NCBI GenBank assembly: GCA_965214975.1
Contig: OZ244055.1
Span: 930,001-994,000 of the forward strand
Direction: 5' to 3'
DNA from: JAJEBT01 sp965214975
GTDB taxonomy: Bacteria; Pseudomonadota; Alphaproteobacteria; MPNO01; UBA830
Length of the DNA: 64,000 nucleotides
The notes beneath the pieces were generated by a model. It was not told the DNA's origin and made no database searches. It was given only the letters and a program-made list of their open reading frames with translations. Of this stretch, positions 8,502 to 17,055 are shown in pieces (within the stretch, counting starts at the first letter, position 1; every line of letters starts with the position of its first letter). The translations under genes and the position numbers were made by a program.

Positions 8502-9398
8502 TCAGCCTTGGCGCATGGCGCGCAGCATCTGGATGATCGCCGAGAAGTCCAGCCCGCCGTCATGTTCGGCGCAGAACCTCTCGTAGAGATCGCGGGCCTG
8601 GCCGCCGAGCGGTGTTGCGGCGCCGGCCTGCGCCGCGGCGTCCCGCGCCAGGCCGAGATCCTTGAGCATCAGCCGGGCCATGAAGCCGGCCTCGTAGCGG
8701 TTGCTGGACGGAGCCGAATCGACCATTCCCGGAATCGGGCAGTTCGCGGTGATCGACCAGCAGCTGCCGGACGAAGTGGACATCACGTCGAACAGCACCT
8801 GATGGTCGACGCCGACGGCTTCGCCGAGCGCGACGGCCTCGCAGGCCCCGATCATCGTTATGCCGAGCAGCAGGTTGTTGCAGACCTTGACGGCCTGGCC
8901 CGCCCGCGGACCCCCGGCGCGCACCAGCTTCTTCCCCATCGCGGAGAACAGCGGCTCGGCCCGGTCGACGGCGGCGGGGTCGCCGCCCGCCATGAAGGTC
9001 AGCTCTCCGGCCTCGGCGGCCACGATGCCTCCGGACACGGGCGCGTCGATCAGGGCAATGCCGCGTTCCGCGGCGGCGGCGTGGATCCGGTCGGTGGTCT
9101 CGAGATCCGTCGTCGAGGCGTCGATCACGACGGTCCCGTTCCCGACGCGTTCGACGAGCCGGTCGCCTTCCAGCAGAACGTCGAGCACTTCGCGCCCGGT
9201 CGGCAGCATCGTGAAGACGAAATCCGCGTCCTGCGCCGCCTGGAAGGCCGAACCGGCGGACAGCACCCCCCTGTCGGCGGCATGGACGAGGTTGCTTTCG
9301 ACGACGTCGTGTCCCGACACACGGTGGCCGGCCCTCACCAGGTTGGCCGACATCGGACGGCCCATGTTCCCGAGACCGATGAACGCGATCCGCGCCAT
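8502..9398 (-). CDS. NAD(P)-dependent beta-hydroxyacid dehydrogenase (3-hydroxyisobutyrate dehydrogenase family)
   Basis: A 298-residue dehydrogenase with N-terminal Rossmann motif IAFIGLGNMGRPMSANL. The second conserved block is FVFTMLPTGREV, the substrate-binding block is IDAPVSGGIVAAEAGELTFMAGGD, and the catalytic-lysine region is GGPRAGQAVKVCNNLLLGI, where K-x-x-N-N is family-typical. Substrates in this family include 3-hydroxyisobutyrate, tartronate semialdehyde and succinic semialdehyde; the exact one cannot be read from the sequence. The ATG at 9398 gives the canonical start. The gene stands alone. Confidence 0.88.
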   Translation of the reverse strand: MARIAFIGLGNMGRPMSANLVRAGHRVSGHDVVESNLVHAADRGVLSAGSAFQAAQDADFVFTMLPTGREVLDVLLEGDRLVERVGNGTVVIDASTTDLETTDRIHAAAAERGIALIDAPVSGGIVAAEAGELTFMAGGDPAAVDRAEPLFSAMGKKLVRAGGPRAGQAVKVCNNLLLGITMIGACEAVALGEAVGVDHQVLFDVMSTSSGSCWSITANCPIPGMVDSAPSSNRYEAGFMARLMLKDLGLARDAAAQAGAATPLGGQARDLYERFCAEHDGGLDFSAIIQMLRAMRQG

Positions 9399-9841
9399 GG
9401 CGATGCCCTTTCCGCCGGACGGCCGCGCTTTCGTCCGTCCGGCCGCCCCGGGCCGGCCGCCGCCGGCCCGGGGCCGAAGAGAGAAGTGTAGCGGCAACGG
9501 CGGGGCCGGTCACGCTTCGGTCCCGCCGGAGGCGGCGATCGAGAGCGGCGCGAGCGTCAACGACGACGGGCTCTTTGCCCTTCCGCGGAGCCCGAACGCT
9601 CCTCGGCCGCGACGGCGTCCCGGTCCGGGGATGCCGGACGACATCCCGGTCGACGAGCGTGCCGAACCGCCCCGGAAACGGCGCTCCGGATCCGGCGGGC
9701 GGCCGGCGACCCGCACCCCCTGCGTCGGCGGAGAGCCCGGTGTCGACGGGCGGCGCAAGCGCAAGGGAACGGATGCGGCGTCGGTCGTCGGTTCCGTTGG
9801 CGAGGTCCGGCTGCGGCAGGCGGGGGCGACAGGGCTCCGCG
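9399..9841. other. intergenic, no gene recognised
   Basis: 443 bases between two genes on the minus strand. Reading frames are open only because of the high GC content and show no family similarity. A short potential hairpin lies around 9626-9650 (GGGATG pairing with CATCCC). I see no promoter, repeat or mobile-element signal that I would defend. Confidence 0.5.
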
Positions 9842-11872
9842 TCAGGTCAGCGGCCAAGGAAGCTCCACGAGTTCCTGCAGCAGCCCCGGCGGGAAGTCGC
9901 GGTTCAGCACCCATGCCATCAGGCACATGAACGCGATCCCGGCAACCGACAGCGTCACGGTGCGCGTCCAGCCGGTGCCGGCCCTGACCCGGAAAAACGC
10001 CACGAGAAACAGCGCGAGGGCGATGATGAAGCCGAGCAGCGCGCTGAGCGCGAGCAGCGCCCCGAACCAGGCCATCGTCGACCACAGGCCCCGGGGCGCG
10101 TCCGCGTCCTCGCCGTGAGCCTCCTTGTCCGCGAAAAGCGTGTCGGTTTCCGGGCGCGTCATCATCCGGAACAGCAGGACGAGGCAGCACAGCAACGCGA
10201 CGCTGCCGATCGCCAGAGGAAACACCTTGTCGGTCAGGGCGTCGTCGGGAATCAGCGAAGCGTCGGCAACCGCGATCACGAGATAGGCGGTCACCGCCAG
10301 CAGGAATGCCAGCGGCGCGCGTTTCGTGCCCGACTTCACGTCGCCTTCGGCCTGAATCAGCCTCGACTGGCGAATGCCGAAGAACACCGAGACCACCGTC
10401 ACGACGATCAGGACGATGACGATCGGGCTGAAGACGTAGTCGATGCCTTCCTCGAAGCTTCTCCGGAACCGGCTTGCGGCGATCTGGTAGGCCTGATTGG
10501 TGAAGGCCTCGGCCGGGTTCGACAGCACGAAGCCGATCAGGAAGGCGGGTCGCGACCAGTCGAACCGGCGCAGGAAGATGCCGACGATGCCGATCGCGAA
10601 CAGCACCACGAGATCGGCCAGCGTCTGGCCCGACTGGAACGCGGCGAACGCGATCAGCATGAACAGGAACGGCGCGACCAGCGTGAAGCGGATCGTCGTC
10701 ATCCTGGCGATCAGGCCCGAGGACGATATGCACAGAAGCGTGCCGACGACGTTGGCCAGCGCCAGCAGCCAGACGATCGCGTAGGTCAGGTCGAGCTTGT
10801 TCTTCAGCATCGAGGGGCCGACCTCGATCTGGCCGGAACCGAGCAGTGCCACCGCGCCGATGAAAATCGCCATCGAGCCGGAACCGGGAATGCCGAACAG
10901 GAGGGTCGGAACCAGTCCGCCACCCTCCTTGGCGTTGTTCGAGCTCTCGGGTCCGACGATGCCGCGAACCTCTCCCTTCCCGAACCTCGACTTGTCCTTC
11001 GTGGTCTGGACAGCGTGGCCGTAGGCGATCCAGTCCACGACCGAGCCGCCGAGTCCGGGGATGACCCCGACCGTGACGCCGATGATCGAGCAGCGCACGC
11101 TCAGCCATACGTTCCTGAACCAGTCGCGGACACCGGCGCCCCAGCCGGCTCCGAGAAGCGCGCTCTTGGAGATCGCCCGATCCTGGCGGAGAATCGAGAC
11201 GATTTCCGGGACCGCGAAAATGCCCAGCCCCACGATCACGAGCTTGAGCCCGTCGATCAGGTACGGAACGTCGTAGGTCGCCATGCGCAGGCTGCCGCCC
11301 GCGGCGGCTTCCCCGATCGTCCCCGCCATCAGGCCCAGCCCCGCCGACGCCAGCCCCTTCAGGGCGACCCGTCCCGCGAGAACGGCGACCATGGACAGCC
11401 CCAGAATCGTGACCATGAGCATCTCGGGCAGGCCGAACGCCAGCACGATGGGCCGTGCCGCAAGGATGAACACCGTCAGGAAGGCGGCCCCGACCAGCCC
11501 GCCGAAGAGCGACGACGCGAAGGCCGCCGAGAGCGCCCGGGCCGCCTCGCCGTTCTTCGCCATCGGGAATCCGTCGAGCACCGTCGCCTGCGAGGCGGAG
11601 GAGCCGGGTATGCCCATCAGGACCGACGCGAAGGTGTCCGACGTCGGCACCACCGCGACCATGCCGATCATCAGCGCGAGACCCAGCACGGGATCCATTC
11701 CGAACATGAACGGCAGCAGAAGCGAAAGGCCGGCGATGCCGCCGAGCCCGGGAAAGACGCCGATGAGCAGACCCATCACGACGCCGAGAACCAGGTAACC
11801 CAGGACGACCGGCTGGGAAATCAGGGCGACGGCATCGCCCAGCGCCGGAAGGGCGGTGTTCAGGATGTCCAT
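9842..11872 (-). CDS. tripartite tricarboxylate transporter permease, TctA-TctB fusion
   Basis: A 676-residue inner-membrane protein. Residues 1 to about 500 are a full TctA permease with the signatures GVFPGLGGIAGLSLLLPF, VPTSDTFASVLMGIPGSSASQATVLDG and the inverted-repeat pair GVIPGLGGSVVDWIAYGHA and LLFGIPGSGSMAIFIGA. From about residue 525 the chain continues with four hydrophobic segments (PLAFLLAVTAYLVIAVAD..., KVFPLAIGSVALLCCLVLLF, WFGALLALSALLGFIIALAL, VAGIAFMCLMAWVL), which is the size and pattern of TctB. TctB is normally a separate gene, and none is present nearby. The gene follows its binding-protein gene at 11954-13042, with a strong hairpin between them. Confidence 0.88.
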   Translation of the reverse strand: MDILNTALPALGDAVALISQPVVLGYLVLGVVMGLLIGVFPGLGGIAGLSLLLPFMFGMDPVLGLALMIGMVAVVPTSDTFASVLMGIPGSSASQATVLDGFPMAKNGEAARALSAAFASSLFGGLVGAAFLTVFILAARPIVLAFGLPEMLMVTILGLSMVAVLAGRVALKGLASAGLGLMAGTIGEAAAGGSLRMATYDVPYLIDGLKLVIVGLGIFAVPEIVSILRQDRAISKSALLGAGWGAGVRDWFRNVWLSVRCSIIGVTVGVIPGLGGSVVDWIAYGHAVQTTKDKSRFGKGEVRGIVGPESSNNAKEGGGLVPTLLFGIPGSGSMAIFIGAVALLGSGQIEVGPSMLKNKLDLTYAIVWLLALANVVGTLLCISSSGLIARMTTIRFTLVAPFLFMLIAFAAFQSGQTLADLVVLFAIGIVGIFLRRFDWSRPAFLIGFVLSNPAEAFTNQAYQIAASRFRRSFEEGIDYVFSPIVIVLIVVTVVSVFFGIRQSRLIQAEGDVKSGTKRAPLAFLLAVTAYLVIAVADASLIPDDALTDKVFPLAIGSVALLCCLVLLFRMMTRPETDTLFADKEAHGEDADAPRGLWSTMAWFGALLALSALLGFIIALALFLVAFFRVRAGTGWTRTVTLSVAGIAFMCLMAWVLNRDFPPGLLQELVELPWPLT

Positions 11873-11910
11873 GACCGGCTCCCGTTCCGTTCGGGGTGAG
11901 GCCGGAAAAG

Positions 11911-11940
11911 GGAAGCCCCGCCGTGCCGGGCGGGGCTTCC
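11911..11940 (-). promoter_or_regulatory. 12-bp perfect hairpin between tctC-like and tctAB genes
   Basis: GGAAGCCCCGCC and GGCGGGGCTTCC are perfect complements around a six-base loop, 13 bases past the binding-protein stop. There is no T-tract, so it more likely protects the upstream message or attenuates readthrough than fully terminates. Confidence 0.65.
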
Positions 11941-11953
11941 GGATCGTCCGCCG

Positions 11954-13042
11954 CTAGAGCTTGACGCCGTAGCGGTCCTTCAGCCAGGCCTTCACGAACC
12001 TCTTGGCCGCGGGCGACACGGTCGTCCCGGTTTTCAGTGCCTTCTGCGCCTCGGCGCCCACGAACATCGGGTACTTGCCGACGCGCTTGGCCGAGATCTT
12101 GGCGAAGTCGGGACGCGCACGCACCGCCTTGAACGCGGCGACGTAGGTGTCGATCACGGACTGCGGCGTGCCCGCGGGCAGGAAGGCGAGTTTCTGCACC
12201 GGGAAACCCGCCACGAAAAACGCCTTCCAGGCCTCCCATTTCTCGCCGGAGGTCTGGCAGCCCCGAGTCGCCTCGCAGACCTCCTTGAAGCTCGGCATGT
12301 CGGGAAAGGTCGGGTCGCGGACGACGTTTCCGTTGTCGTCGATGGCGCCGAACGCGAACCAGGGAACGGCCGTCCCCTGCTCGACCAGCGGAGTGACGTT
12401 GGACAGGAACGCCGCCGAGGTCTGGTAGTCGATGTTGGCCTCGCCGCGCTCGAACATGAGGCGGCCCGAGCCGCGGCCCTTCACGCCGAACACCGGCTCG
12501 ACCTTGAGCCCCAGCATCTCCCACGCGAGAAGGGGCACGAGGTCGAGGCGGGTGGCGCCCTGGCTGCCGTAGATGAAATCGACGGAGTTCAAGCTGGTCG
12601 GGTCGTTCCTGTAGCGTTTGGAGAGATCCGCCGGCAGGTAGGCCACGCCGCCGGTTCCGGTGGCCATCACCGGATTCCAGTCGTTGTACTCGTAGCGCAC
12701 CCGCGGGTCGTCCAGGAGGTACGGAAACTGCGTCGAGCCGGACGAGCCGAAGACCAGCGTGCCGTCCTTGTGCTTCTGCCGCTGGAACCAGTTGGCGCCC
12801 TTGGTCGATCCGGCGCCCGGCCGGTACTTCACGACGACGGTCGGATTGCCGGGCAGTTCCTTGCTCAGCAGCGGCGCGAAGAAGTTGGCCCATTTGGCCG
12901 AGCCGCCGGTTTCCGAGAACGGGATCACCCATTCGACGGTCTTGCCGGCGAGGTCGGTTTGAGCGGCGGCAGGCGCCGCGAGAAACGCCGCGGCGGCAAG
13001 ACCGACGGCAACACGGCGCGTGAGCGCACTGTTGACGGACAT
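11954..13042 (-). CDS. tripartite tricarboxylate transporter substrate-binding protein (TctC/BUG type)
   Basis: A 362-residue periplasmic protein. An N-terminal signal peptide (RRVAVGLAAAAFLAAPAAAQ) is followed by the BUG-family opening LAGKTVEWVIPFSETGGSAKWA and VVVKYRPGAGSTKGANWF, which form the dicarboxylate-binding loop. It is somewhat longer than the usual 320-330 residues. The start at 13042 has a strong AGGAGA six bases upstream. It is the first gene of the operon; the fused TctA-TctB membrane gene follows. A TTGAGT that could be a -35 lies at 13170-13175 on this strand, but its -10 is weak. The substrate is unknown, probably a carboxylate. Confidence 0.88.
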   Translation of the reverse strand: MSVNSALTRRVAVGLAAAAFLAAPAAAQTDLAGKTVEWVIPFSETGGSAKWANFFAPLLSKELPGNPTVVVKYRPGAGSTKGANWFQRQKHKDGTLVFGSSGSTQFPYLLDDPRVRYEYNDWNPVMATGTGGVAYLPADLSKRYRNDPTSLNSVDFIYGSQGATRLDLVPLLAWEMLGLKVEPVFGVKGRGSGRLMFERGEANIDYQTSAAFLSNVTPLVEQGTAVPWFAFGAIDDNGNVVRDPTFPDMPSFKEVCEATRGCQTSGEKWEAWKAFFVAGFPVQKLAFLPAGTPQSVIDTYVAAFKAVRARPDFAKISAKRVGKYPMFVGAEAQKALKTGTTVSPAAKRFVKAWLKDRYGVKL

Positions 13043-13384
13043 GAATTCTCTCCTAGGATTTCGTGGATCGTTTCCGGTGCCTTCCAGGCGCGGCCCGGGG
13101 CTCCCGCAGGAGGTTCCGGGGCCCGCCGTGGAGGCTGGAAGCGGCATTGATTGCACGGCGGCGGGGAAAACTCAAACGGTTTCGCCGAAAACGCGCCGGC
13201 CGGCCCGGGAGTGCCGGTCCGTCGTCATGATTCCGCGGCGTGGCGTCGGTCCGCGTTTTCCGGAAACGCGAGGACAGGTTGAACCGCCTCCGGAATCGGG
13301 CGATTCTGCGTCTCCGTCGTGGCGGGCCGATGCCGTCGCCGGGGCGGAGCGCTGCGGAGAAACGGACACGGACGGAGCTTGTCG
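13043..13384. other. divergent promoter region, no gene
   Basis: 342 bases between the tctC-like gene (minus strand) and the glutathione transferase gene (plus strand). It must hold both promoters. Only a weak TTGAGT (13170-13175, minus strand) and the GGAG ribosome-binding site at about 13374 for the plus-strand gene stand out. Confidence 0.45.
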
Positions 13385-14029
13385 ATGAGACTGCACAACT
13401 GGCCCATGGCCCCCAACCCCCGCCGCGCGACGGTCTTCGTGGCGGAGAAGGGGATCGACCTCGAGATCGTCGACGCCGCCGATCCCGCCGACCCCTCGCG
13501 CCTGAGTCCGGAGTTCTGCGAGCGGTTCCCTCACCGCCGGGTGCCGGTGCTCGAGCTCGACGACGGCGACTGGATCGGCGAGGCTGCGGCGGTGTGCCGC
13601 TATCTCGAGGCGCTGCATCCGGATCCGCCGCTGCTCGGGCGCGACCCGAAGGAGGCGGCGCTGATCGAGATGTGGGACCGCCTCGCCGAATGGGAGGGGT
13701 TGATGGCGGTCTCCGAGTATTTCCGGAACACCCACAAGGCGTTCGCGGGTCGCGGGCTGGCCGGCTACGACCGGGAGATCCCCCAGATTCCGGCGCTGGC
13801 CGAACGCGGGGAGTTCCGGCTCGGGCTTTTCTTCTCGAAGCTCGACCGGCGCCTCGACGGCCGGGAGTTCGTCGTCGGCGACCGGCTTTCGCTCGCCGAC
13901 ATCACCGCTTGCTGCGCCATCGATTTCGGCATCTCGAGGCGCCTCGCCGTCGCCGAGGACTGCGCCAACGTCAGGCGCTGGCACGAGGCGGTGAGCGCCC
14001 GTCCGAGTTTCCGCAGGGACGGGGTCTGA
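13385..14029 (+). CDS. glutathione S-transferase family protein
   Basis: A 214-residue cytosolic GST. The N-terminal thioredoxin-like domain has a short first strand LHNWPMAPNPRRA, where a Ser/Tyr/Cys catalytic position is replaced by the PMAPNPRR segment, and the cis-Pro block HRRVPVLELDDGDWIGEAAAVCRYLE, with the E-A (usually E-S) glutathione contact. The C-terminal helical domain carries GDRLSLADITACCAIDF, the typical N-capping Asp motif. The ATG at 13385 follows GGAG. The role may be detoxification or a catabolic step; the substrate is unknown. It converges on an oxidoreductase gene. Confidence 0.88.
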   Translation: MRLHNWPMAPNPRRATVFVAEKGIDLEIVDAADPADPSRLSPEFCERFPHRRVPVLELDDGDWIGEAAAVCRYLEALHPDPPLLGRDPKEAALIEMWDRLAEWEGLMAVSEYFRNTHKAFAGRGLAGYDREIPQIPALAERGEFRLGLFFSKLDRRLDGREFVVGDRLSLADITACCAIDFGISRRLAVAEDCANVRRWHEAVSARPSFRRDGV

Positions 14030-14059
14030 CGGCCCGGGGCCGAAAGCCGGCCACGGGCG

Positions 14060-15055
14060 TCAGCGCTCCACGTCCTCGACCTCTCCGGACGCGGTCGATT
14101 TCACGATCGCTTCCAGAAGAGAGACGTTCATGACCATCTGGTCCGGAGTGTTGGGGTAGGGGCCGGTTCCGGCGACCGAGTCCGCGAAGGCCTCGAGATT
14201 GTCGAGCACCGGCGTTGCGGGCGGGATCTCCTCGCGCTCGGGCTCGCCGTTCCCGAAACAGGTGGTGAGAAACCATCCCTCCGGGGTCTGGACATGCGCC
14301 TTGTCGCGGACTTCCGCCCATCCGTCCGAGCCAAAGACCGCGAAACGAGAGAAGAACGGCGTGTGGGTGAGGGCGTTGAGCGTGGCGGTGCGTCCTCCCG
14401 CGAACTCGACATGGACGGACAGCGTGTCGCCGTTCGGGACGACGCCTCCGAGACGGGCGCAGGACGCCCGCACCCGCTCGGGCTGGCCGAACAGGCTGAT
14501 CGAGAGATCCGTGAGGTGGATCAGCGTCGCCGTCAGTCCTCCGGCCGGGCTCTCGTCGGGGTTCAGGCGCCAGTTGCCGGGCGCGAGGCCGGTGAAAAGG
14601 TCGTGGCTGAAATTCCCCTCGACGTGCATCGGCGCGCCGAGGCGGCCGTCGTTGACCAACTCCGCCGTCCTGACGATCGGCGGCTCGAACCTCCGCTCGT
14701 GGCCGATCCCGATCCGGACTCCGGCCTCGCGGACCGCGTCGAGGGCCCGCAGCGCGGCCGCCCGGTGGAGGCACAGGGGTTTCTCGCAGAAGACGTGCTT
14801 GCCGGCGCCGGCCGCCGCGACGATCTGGCTTTCGTGGAACGAGTGGGGTGTCGCGAGCACCACGGCCTCGACCGCGTCGTCATCGAGAACCGACTCGAAG
14901 CCGTCGACGAACTCGATGCCGCGTTCGTCGGCGAAGGCCCGTCCGGCGGCGTCGACGTCGGACAGCCGGACGACCCTGATCTTGCGGCTTGCGGCCAGGG
15001 TCCGGGCCAGGATCCGGCCCCACCACCCAAGGCCGACGACGGCGACGTCGAGCAT
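14060..15055 (-). CDS. Gfo/Idh/MocA family oxidoreductase
   Basis: A 331-residue NAD(P)-dependent oxidoreductase. The N-terminal Rossmann motif is VAVVGLGWWGRILARTLAA. The EKP motif that carries the catalytic lysine is VFCEKPLCLHRA, and the second domain begins near IGHERRFEPP. Substrates in this family are sugars, inositol or bile-pigment-like compounds and are not predictable here. It sits about 95 bases downstream of the small helical protein gene on the same strand, so the two may be cotranscribed. Confidence 0.88.
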   Translation of the reverse strand: MLDVAVVGLGWWGRILARTLAASRKIRVVRLSDVDAAGRAFADERGIEFVDGFESVLDDDAVEAVVLATPHSFHESQIVAAAGAGKHVFCEKPLCLHRAAALRALDAVREAGVRIGIGHERRFEPPIVRTAELVNDGRLGAPMHVEGNFSHDLFTGLAPGNWRLNPDESPAGGLTATLIHLTDLSISLFGQPERVRASCARLGGVVPNGDTLSVHVEFAGGRTATLNALTHTPFFSRFAVFGSDGWAEVRDKAHVQTPEGWFLTTCFGNGEPEREEIPPATPVLDNLEAFADSVAGTGPYPNTPDQMVMNVSLLEAIVKSTASGEVEDVER

Positions 15056-15149
15056 GCGTGCGTCTCCCTCCGAAACCGGCGCCGACGGCGCGCGACGCGA
15101 AGGGTGCCGCCGAACGGCGGCCCGCGCAAGCGGGATTCCGGACGCGGCC

Positions 15150-15614
15150 TCAACGACGGGTCTCGAGCGCCCTGTCGATCTCGCCGGCGAGTTCCCGGTC
15201 GGCGTCGCGCCGCATCGCCTCGAGGGTTTCGCGGCCGCCCGCGGCCGCGGCGAGCAACGTCAGCAGCCTGCGCCGCGGCGGAACGAAACCGTCGAACAGC
15301 GCGAGCCGGTCGCCCGCCCGGCCGAAATACTCCAGCTCCTCCATTCTCGCGTAGCGGTCGGCGCCGGGTTCCGTCCGCGCGTCGAGCGTGCCGGCGACGG
15401 CGGCGAAACGCGCCCGTCCCTCGGGCGTCAGGCGGCGGTAGAGATCCGCGAGGGCCGCGGCGCGCAGGCCCGCGCGGGCCCGGTCGGCGTCGTCCAGGAT
15501 GTCGCGAATGTCGGCGCGCAGACGTTCCGGATCCCGTCCGCCGAGATCGGGGGACAGCGGCGCCGGGGCGGCCTGCGCGGCCAGAAATCGCGCAAGCAGG
15601 GCGCGAAGCGTCAT
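15150..15614 (-). CDS. small helical protein resembling the N-terminal domain of malonyl-CoA decarboxylase
   Basis: A 154-residue, Ala/Arg-rich, almost all-helical protein with no signal peptide or membrane segment. The segments LADLYRRLTPEGRARFAAVAG and VPPRRRLLTLLAAAAGGRETLEAMRRD recall, from memory of the family, the N-terminal helical domain of malonyl-CoA decarboxylase (short stretches like LDDEGRxxFF and EPPRxxLLxxxNxxPGGxxxLVxMR). The catalytic GNAT-like C-terminal domain is absent, and the next gene is an unrelated oxidoreductase. It could be a decayed decarboxylase, a stand-alone oligomerisation module, or an unrelated helical protein. It is divergent from the liv operon. Confidence 0.55.
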   Translation of the reverse strand: MTLRALLARFLAAQAAPAPLSPDLGGRDPERLRADIRDILDDADRARAGLRAAALADLYRRLTPEGRARFAAVAGTLDARTEPGADRYARMEELEYFGRAGDRLALFDGFVPPRRRLLTLLAAAAGGRETLEAMRRDADRELAGEIDRALETRR

Positions 15615-15643
15615 GTCCGCGGTTTCCTCGCCGTCGCGGGCTG

Positions 15644-15672
15644 TTGCAAGCCGTTGCTGCGCAGTCTAGCAT
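15644..15672 (+). promoter_or_regulatory. sigma-70-like promoter of the first liv operon
   Basis: TTGCAA (15644-15649), a 17-base spacer and TAGCAT (15667-15672), 96 bases before the binding-protein start. It lies in the divergent gap next to the helical-protein gene. Confidence 0.5.
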
Positions 15673-15767
15673 GACGGCCAGATGAACGGCTTCGCGTGTC
15701 GGACGGGCCTGTGGCGTTGCAGGTCGGCCGGGCCGGGCCGTGCGAATCCTACTCGAGGAACAGAACC

Positions 15768-16946
15768 ATGAAGAAATCTCTCTACGGGGCCGTCGCCGCG
15801 GCGCTTCTCTGCGGTGCGCCGGTCGCGTCTCCGTCCTTGGCGGAAGGCGTCAAGGTCGGCTACCTGAACGGGTTTTCCGGAGGCCGCGGCATCTTCGGAA
15901 AGTACCAGTGGGAAGGCTTCATGCTCGCGCTCGACCATCTCGGCGGCAAGCTCGGCGGCCTGGAGCCCGAGGTCATCAGAAAGGACACCCAGCACAAGCC
16001 GGACGTCGGACGGCAGATCGTCAACGAGTACATCAAGAAGGACAGGGTGCACTTCATCGCGGGCGTCACCTGGTCCAACGTGCTCGCCGCGGTCTGGAAG
16101 CAGGCGTTCCGGGCCAAGACGTTCCTGATCAGCACCAACGCGGGCTGGTCGGCCATGGACGGCAAGAACTGCAATCCGTACTTCTTCCGTTCGGGCTGGA
16201 ACAACGACATGATGCCCGAGGCGATGGGCAAGCTGATGCGCGACGAGGGCATCGACGAGGTCTTCGAGCTTTCGGCCAACTACCAGGCCGGCAAGGACAT
16301 GCTCGCCGGGTTCAACCGCCAGTACAAGAAGCCGACCAAGGGCAAGATCCTGTACAAGCTCGGCCAGAACGACTGGCAGGCGGAGATCTCCCAGATCCGC
16401 GCGGTCAAGCCGAAGGCGATTTTCGGGTTCCTTCCGGGCGCCATGGGCGTGTCGTTCATGAAGCAGTACAAGGCGGCGGGGCTCGACAAGGAAGTGAAGC
16501 TCTACACGGTCTTCACCGTGGACTTCGGCACTCTGTCCGCCCACGGGCAGAACGCCGTCGGCAGCTATCACACCAACTTCTGGAACCACCAGTCGGAGAA
16601 CCCCGTCAACCAGCGGTTCGTCAAGGACTACATCGCGAAGTACGGGCACCACCCGTCGAACTTCTCGGTGCAGGGCTACGACGGCGCGTTGCTGATCGAT
16701 CTCGGGGTGCGCGGCGCCAAGGGCGACCTCGGCGACCACGACGCCATCCGCAACGCCATGCGCACGGCGGACATCAAGTCGCCGCGCGGCGAGTTCTCGT
16801 TCAACGTGAACCACGGCCCGATCCAGGACTACTGGAAGCGGGAGGTCGTCAACGGACCCGACGGCAAGCCGACGATCGTGACGCGCGGAAAGGTGTTCGC
16901 GCAGGCCAAGGACAGCCACTTCACCAAGTGCAAGATGAAGTGGTAG
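15768..16946 (+). CDS. branched-chain amino acid-type ABC transporter substrate-binding protein
   Basis: A 392-residue periplasmic protein of the LivJ/LivK fold. A Sec signal peptide (MKKSLYGAVAAALLCG to SLAEG) precedes VKVGYLNGFSGGRGIFGKYQWEGFMLAL, the family's ligand-proximal opening. The VHFIAGVTWSNVLAAVWK and STNAGWSAMDGKNCNPYFFR segments are typical of members linked to aromatic or urea-like ligands more than to leucine. The ATG at 15768 follows GAGGAA. It heads the K-H-M-G-F operon that runs to 20415; a strong hairpin separates it from livH. The substrate is not proven. Confidence 0.88.
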   Translation: MKKSLYGAVAAALLCGAPVASPSLAEGVKVGYLNGFSGGRGIFGKYQWEGFMLALDHLGGKLGGLEPEVIRKDTQHKPDVGRQIVNEYIKKDRVHFIAGVTWSNVLAAVWKQAFRAKTFLISTNAGWSAMDGKNCNPYFFRSGWNNDMMPEAMGKLMRDEGIDEVFELSANYQAGKDMLAGFNRQYKKPTKGKILYKLGQNDWQAEISQIRAVKPKAIFGFLPGAMGVSFMKQYKAAGLDKEVKLYTVFTVDFGTLSAHGQNAVGSYHTNFWNHQSENPVNQRFVKDYIAKYGHHPSNFSVQGYDGALLIDLGVRGAKGDLGDHDAIRNAMRTADIKSPRGEFSFNVNHGPIQDYWKREVVNGPDGKPTIVTRGKVFAQAKDSHFTKCKMKW

Positions 16947-16968
16947 CGGGCGGCGCCCGCCCGTGAAC

Positions 16969-17000
16969 TCCGGGGAGCGTTGCTCGGAACGCTCCCCGGA
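16969..17000 (+). promoter_or_regulatory. 13-bp perfect hairpin between livK- and livH-type genes
   Basis: TCCGGGGAGCGTT and AACGCTCCCCGGA pair perfectly around a six-base loop, 22 bases after the binding-protein stop. No T-tract follows. It probably stabilises the binding-protein message and reduces expression of the membrane components. Confidence 0.65.
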
Positions 17001-17055
17001 ACCGCGCGTCCTCCCGCCGGCCGGGCCGGCGTCTCTCCCCGACACGGTGCCGTAG

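Noticed and set aside
9510..12932. Minus-strand open frame of about 1140 codons across the TTT operon
   Set aside because: Out of frame with the TctA-TctB and TctC-like genes and made of Arg/Gly/Pro-rich sequence; a shadow frame.
13147..13175. Promoter of the tctC-like gene
   Set aside because: TTGAGT is plausible as a -35, but no reasonable -10 hexamer lies at 16-18 bases; left out as a separate feature.
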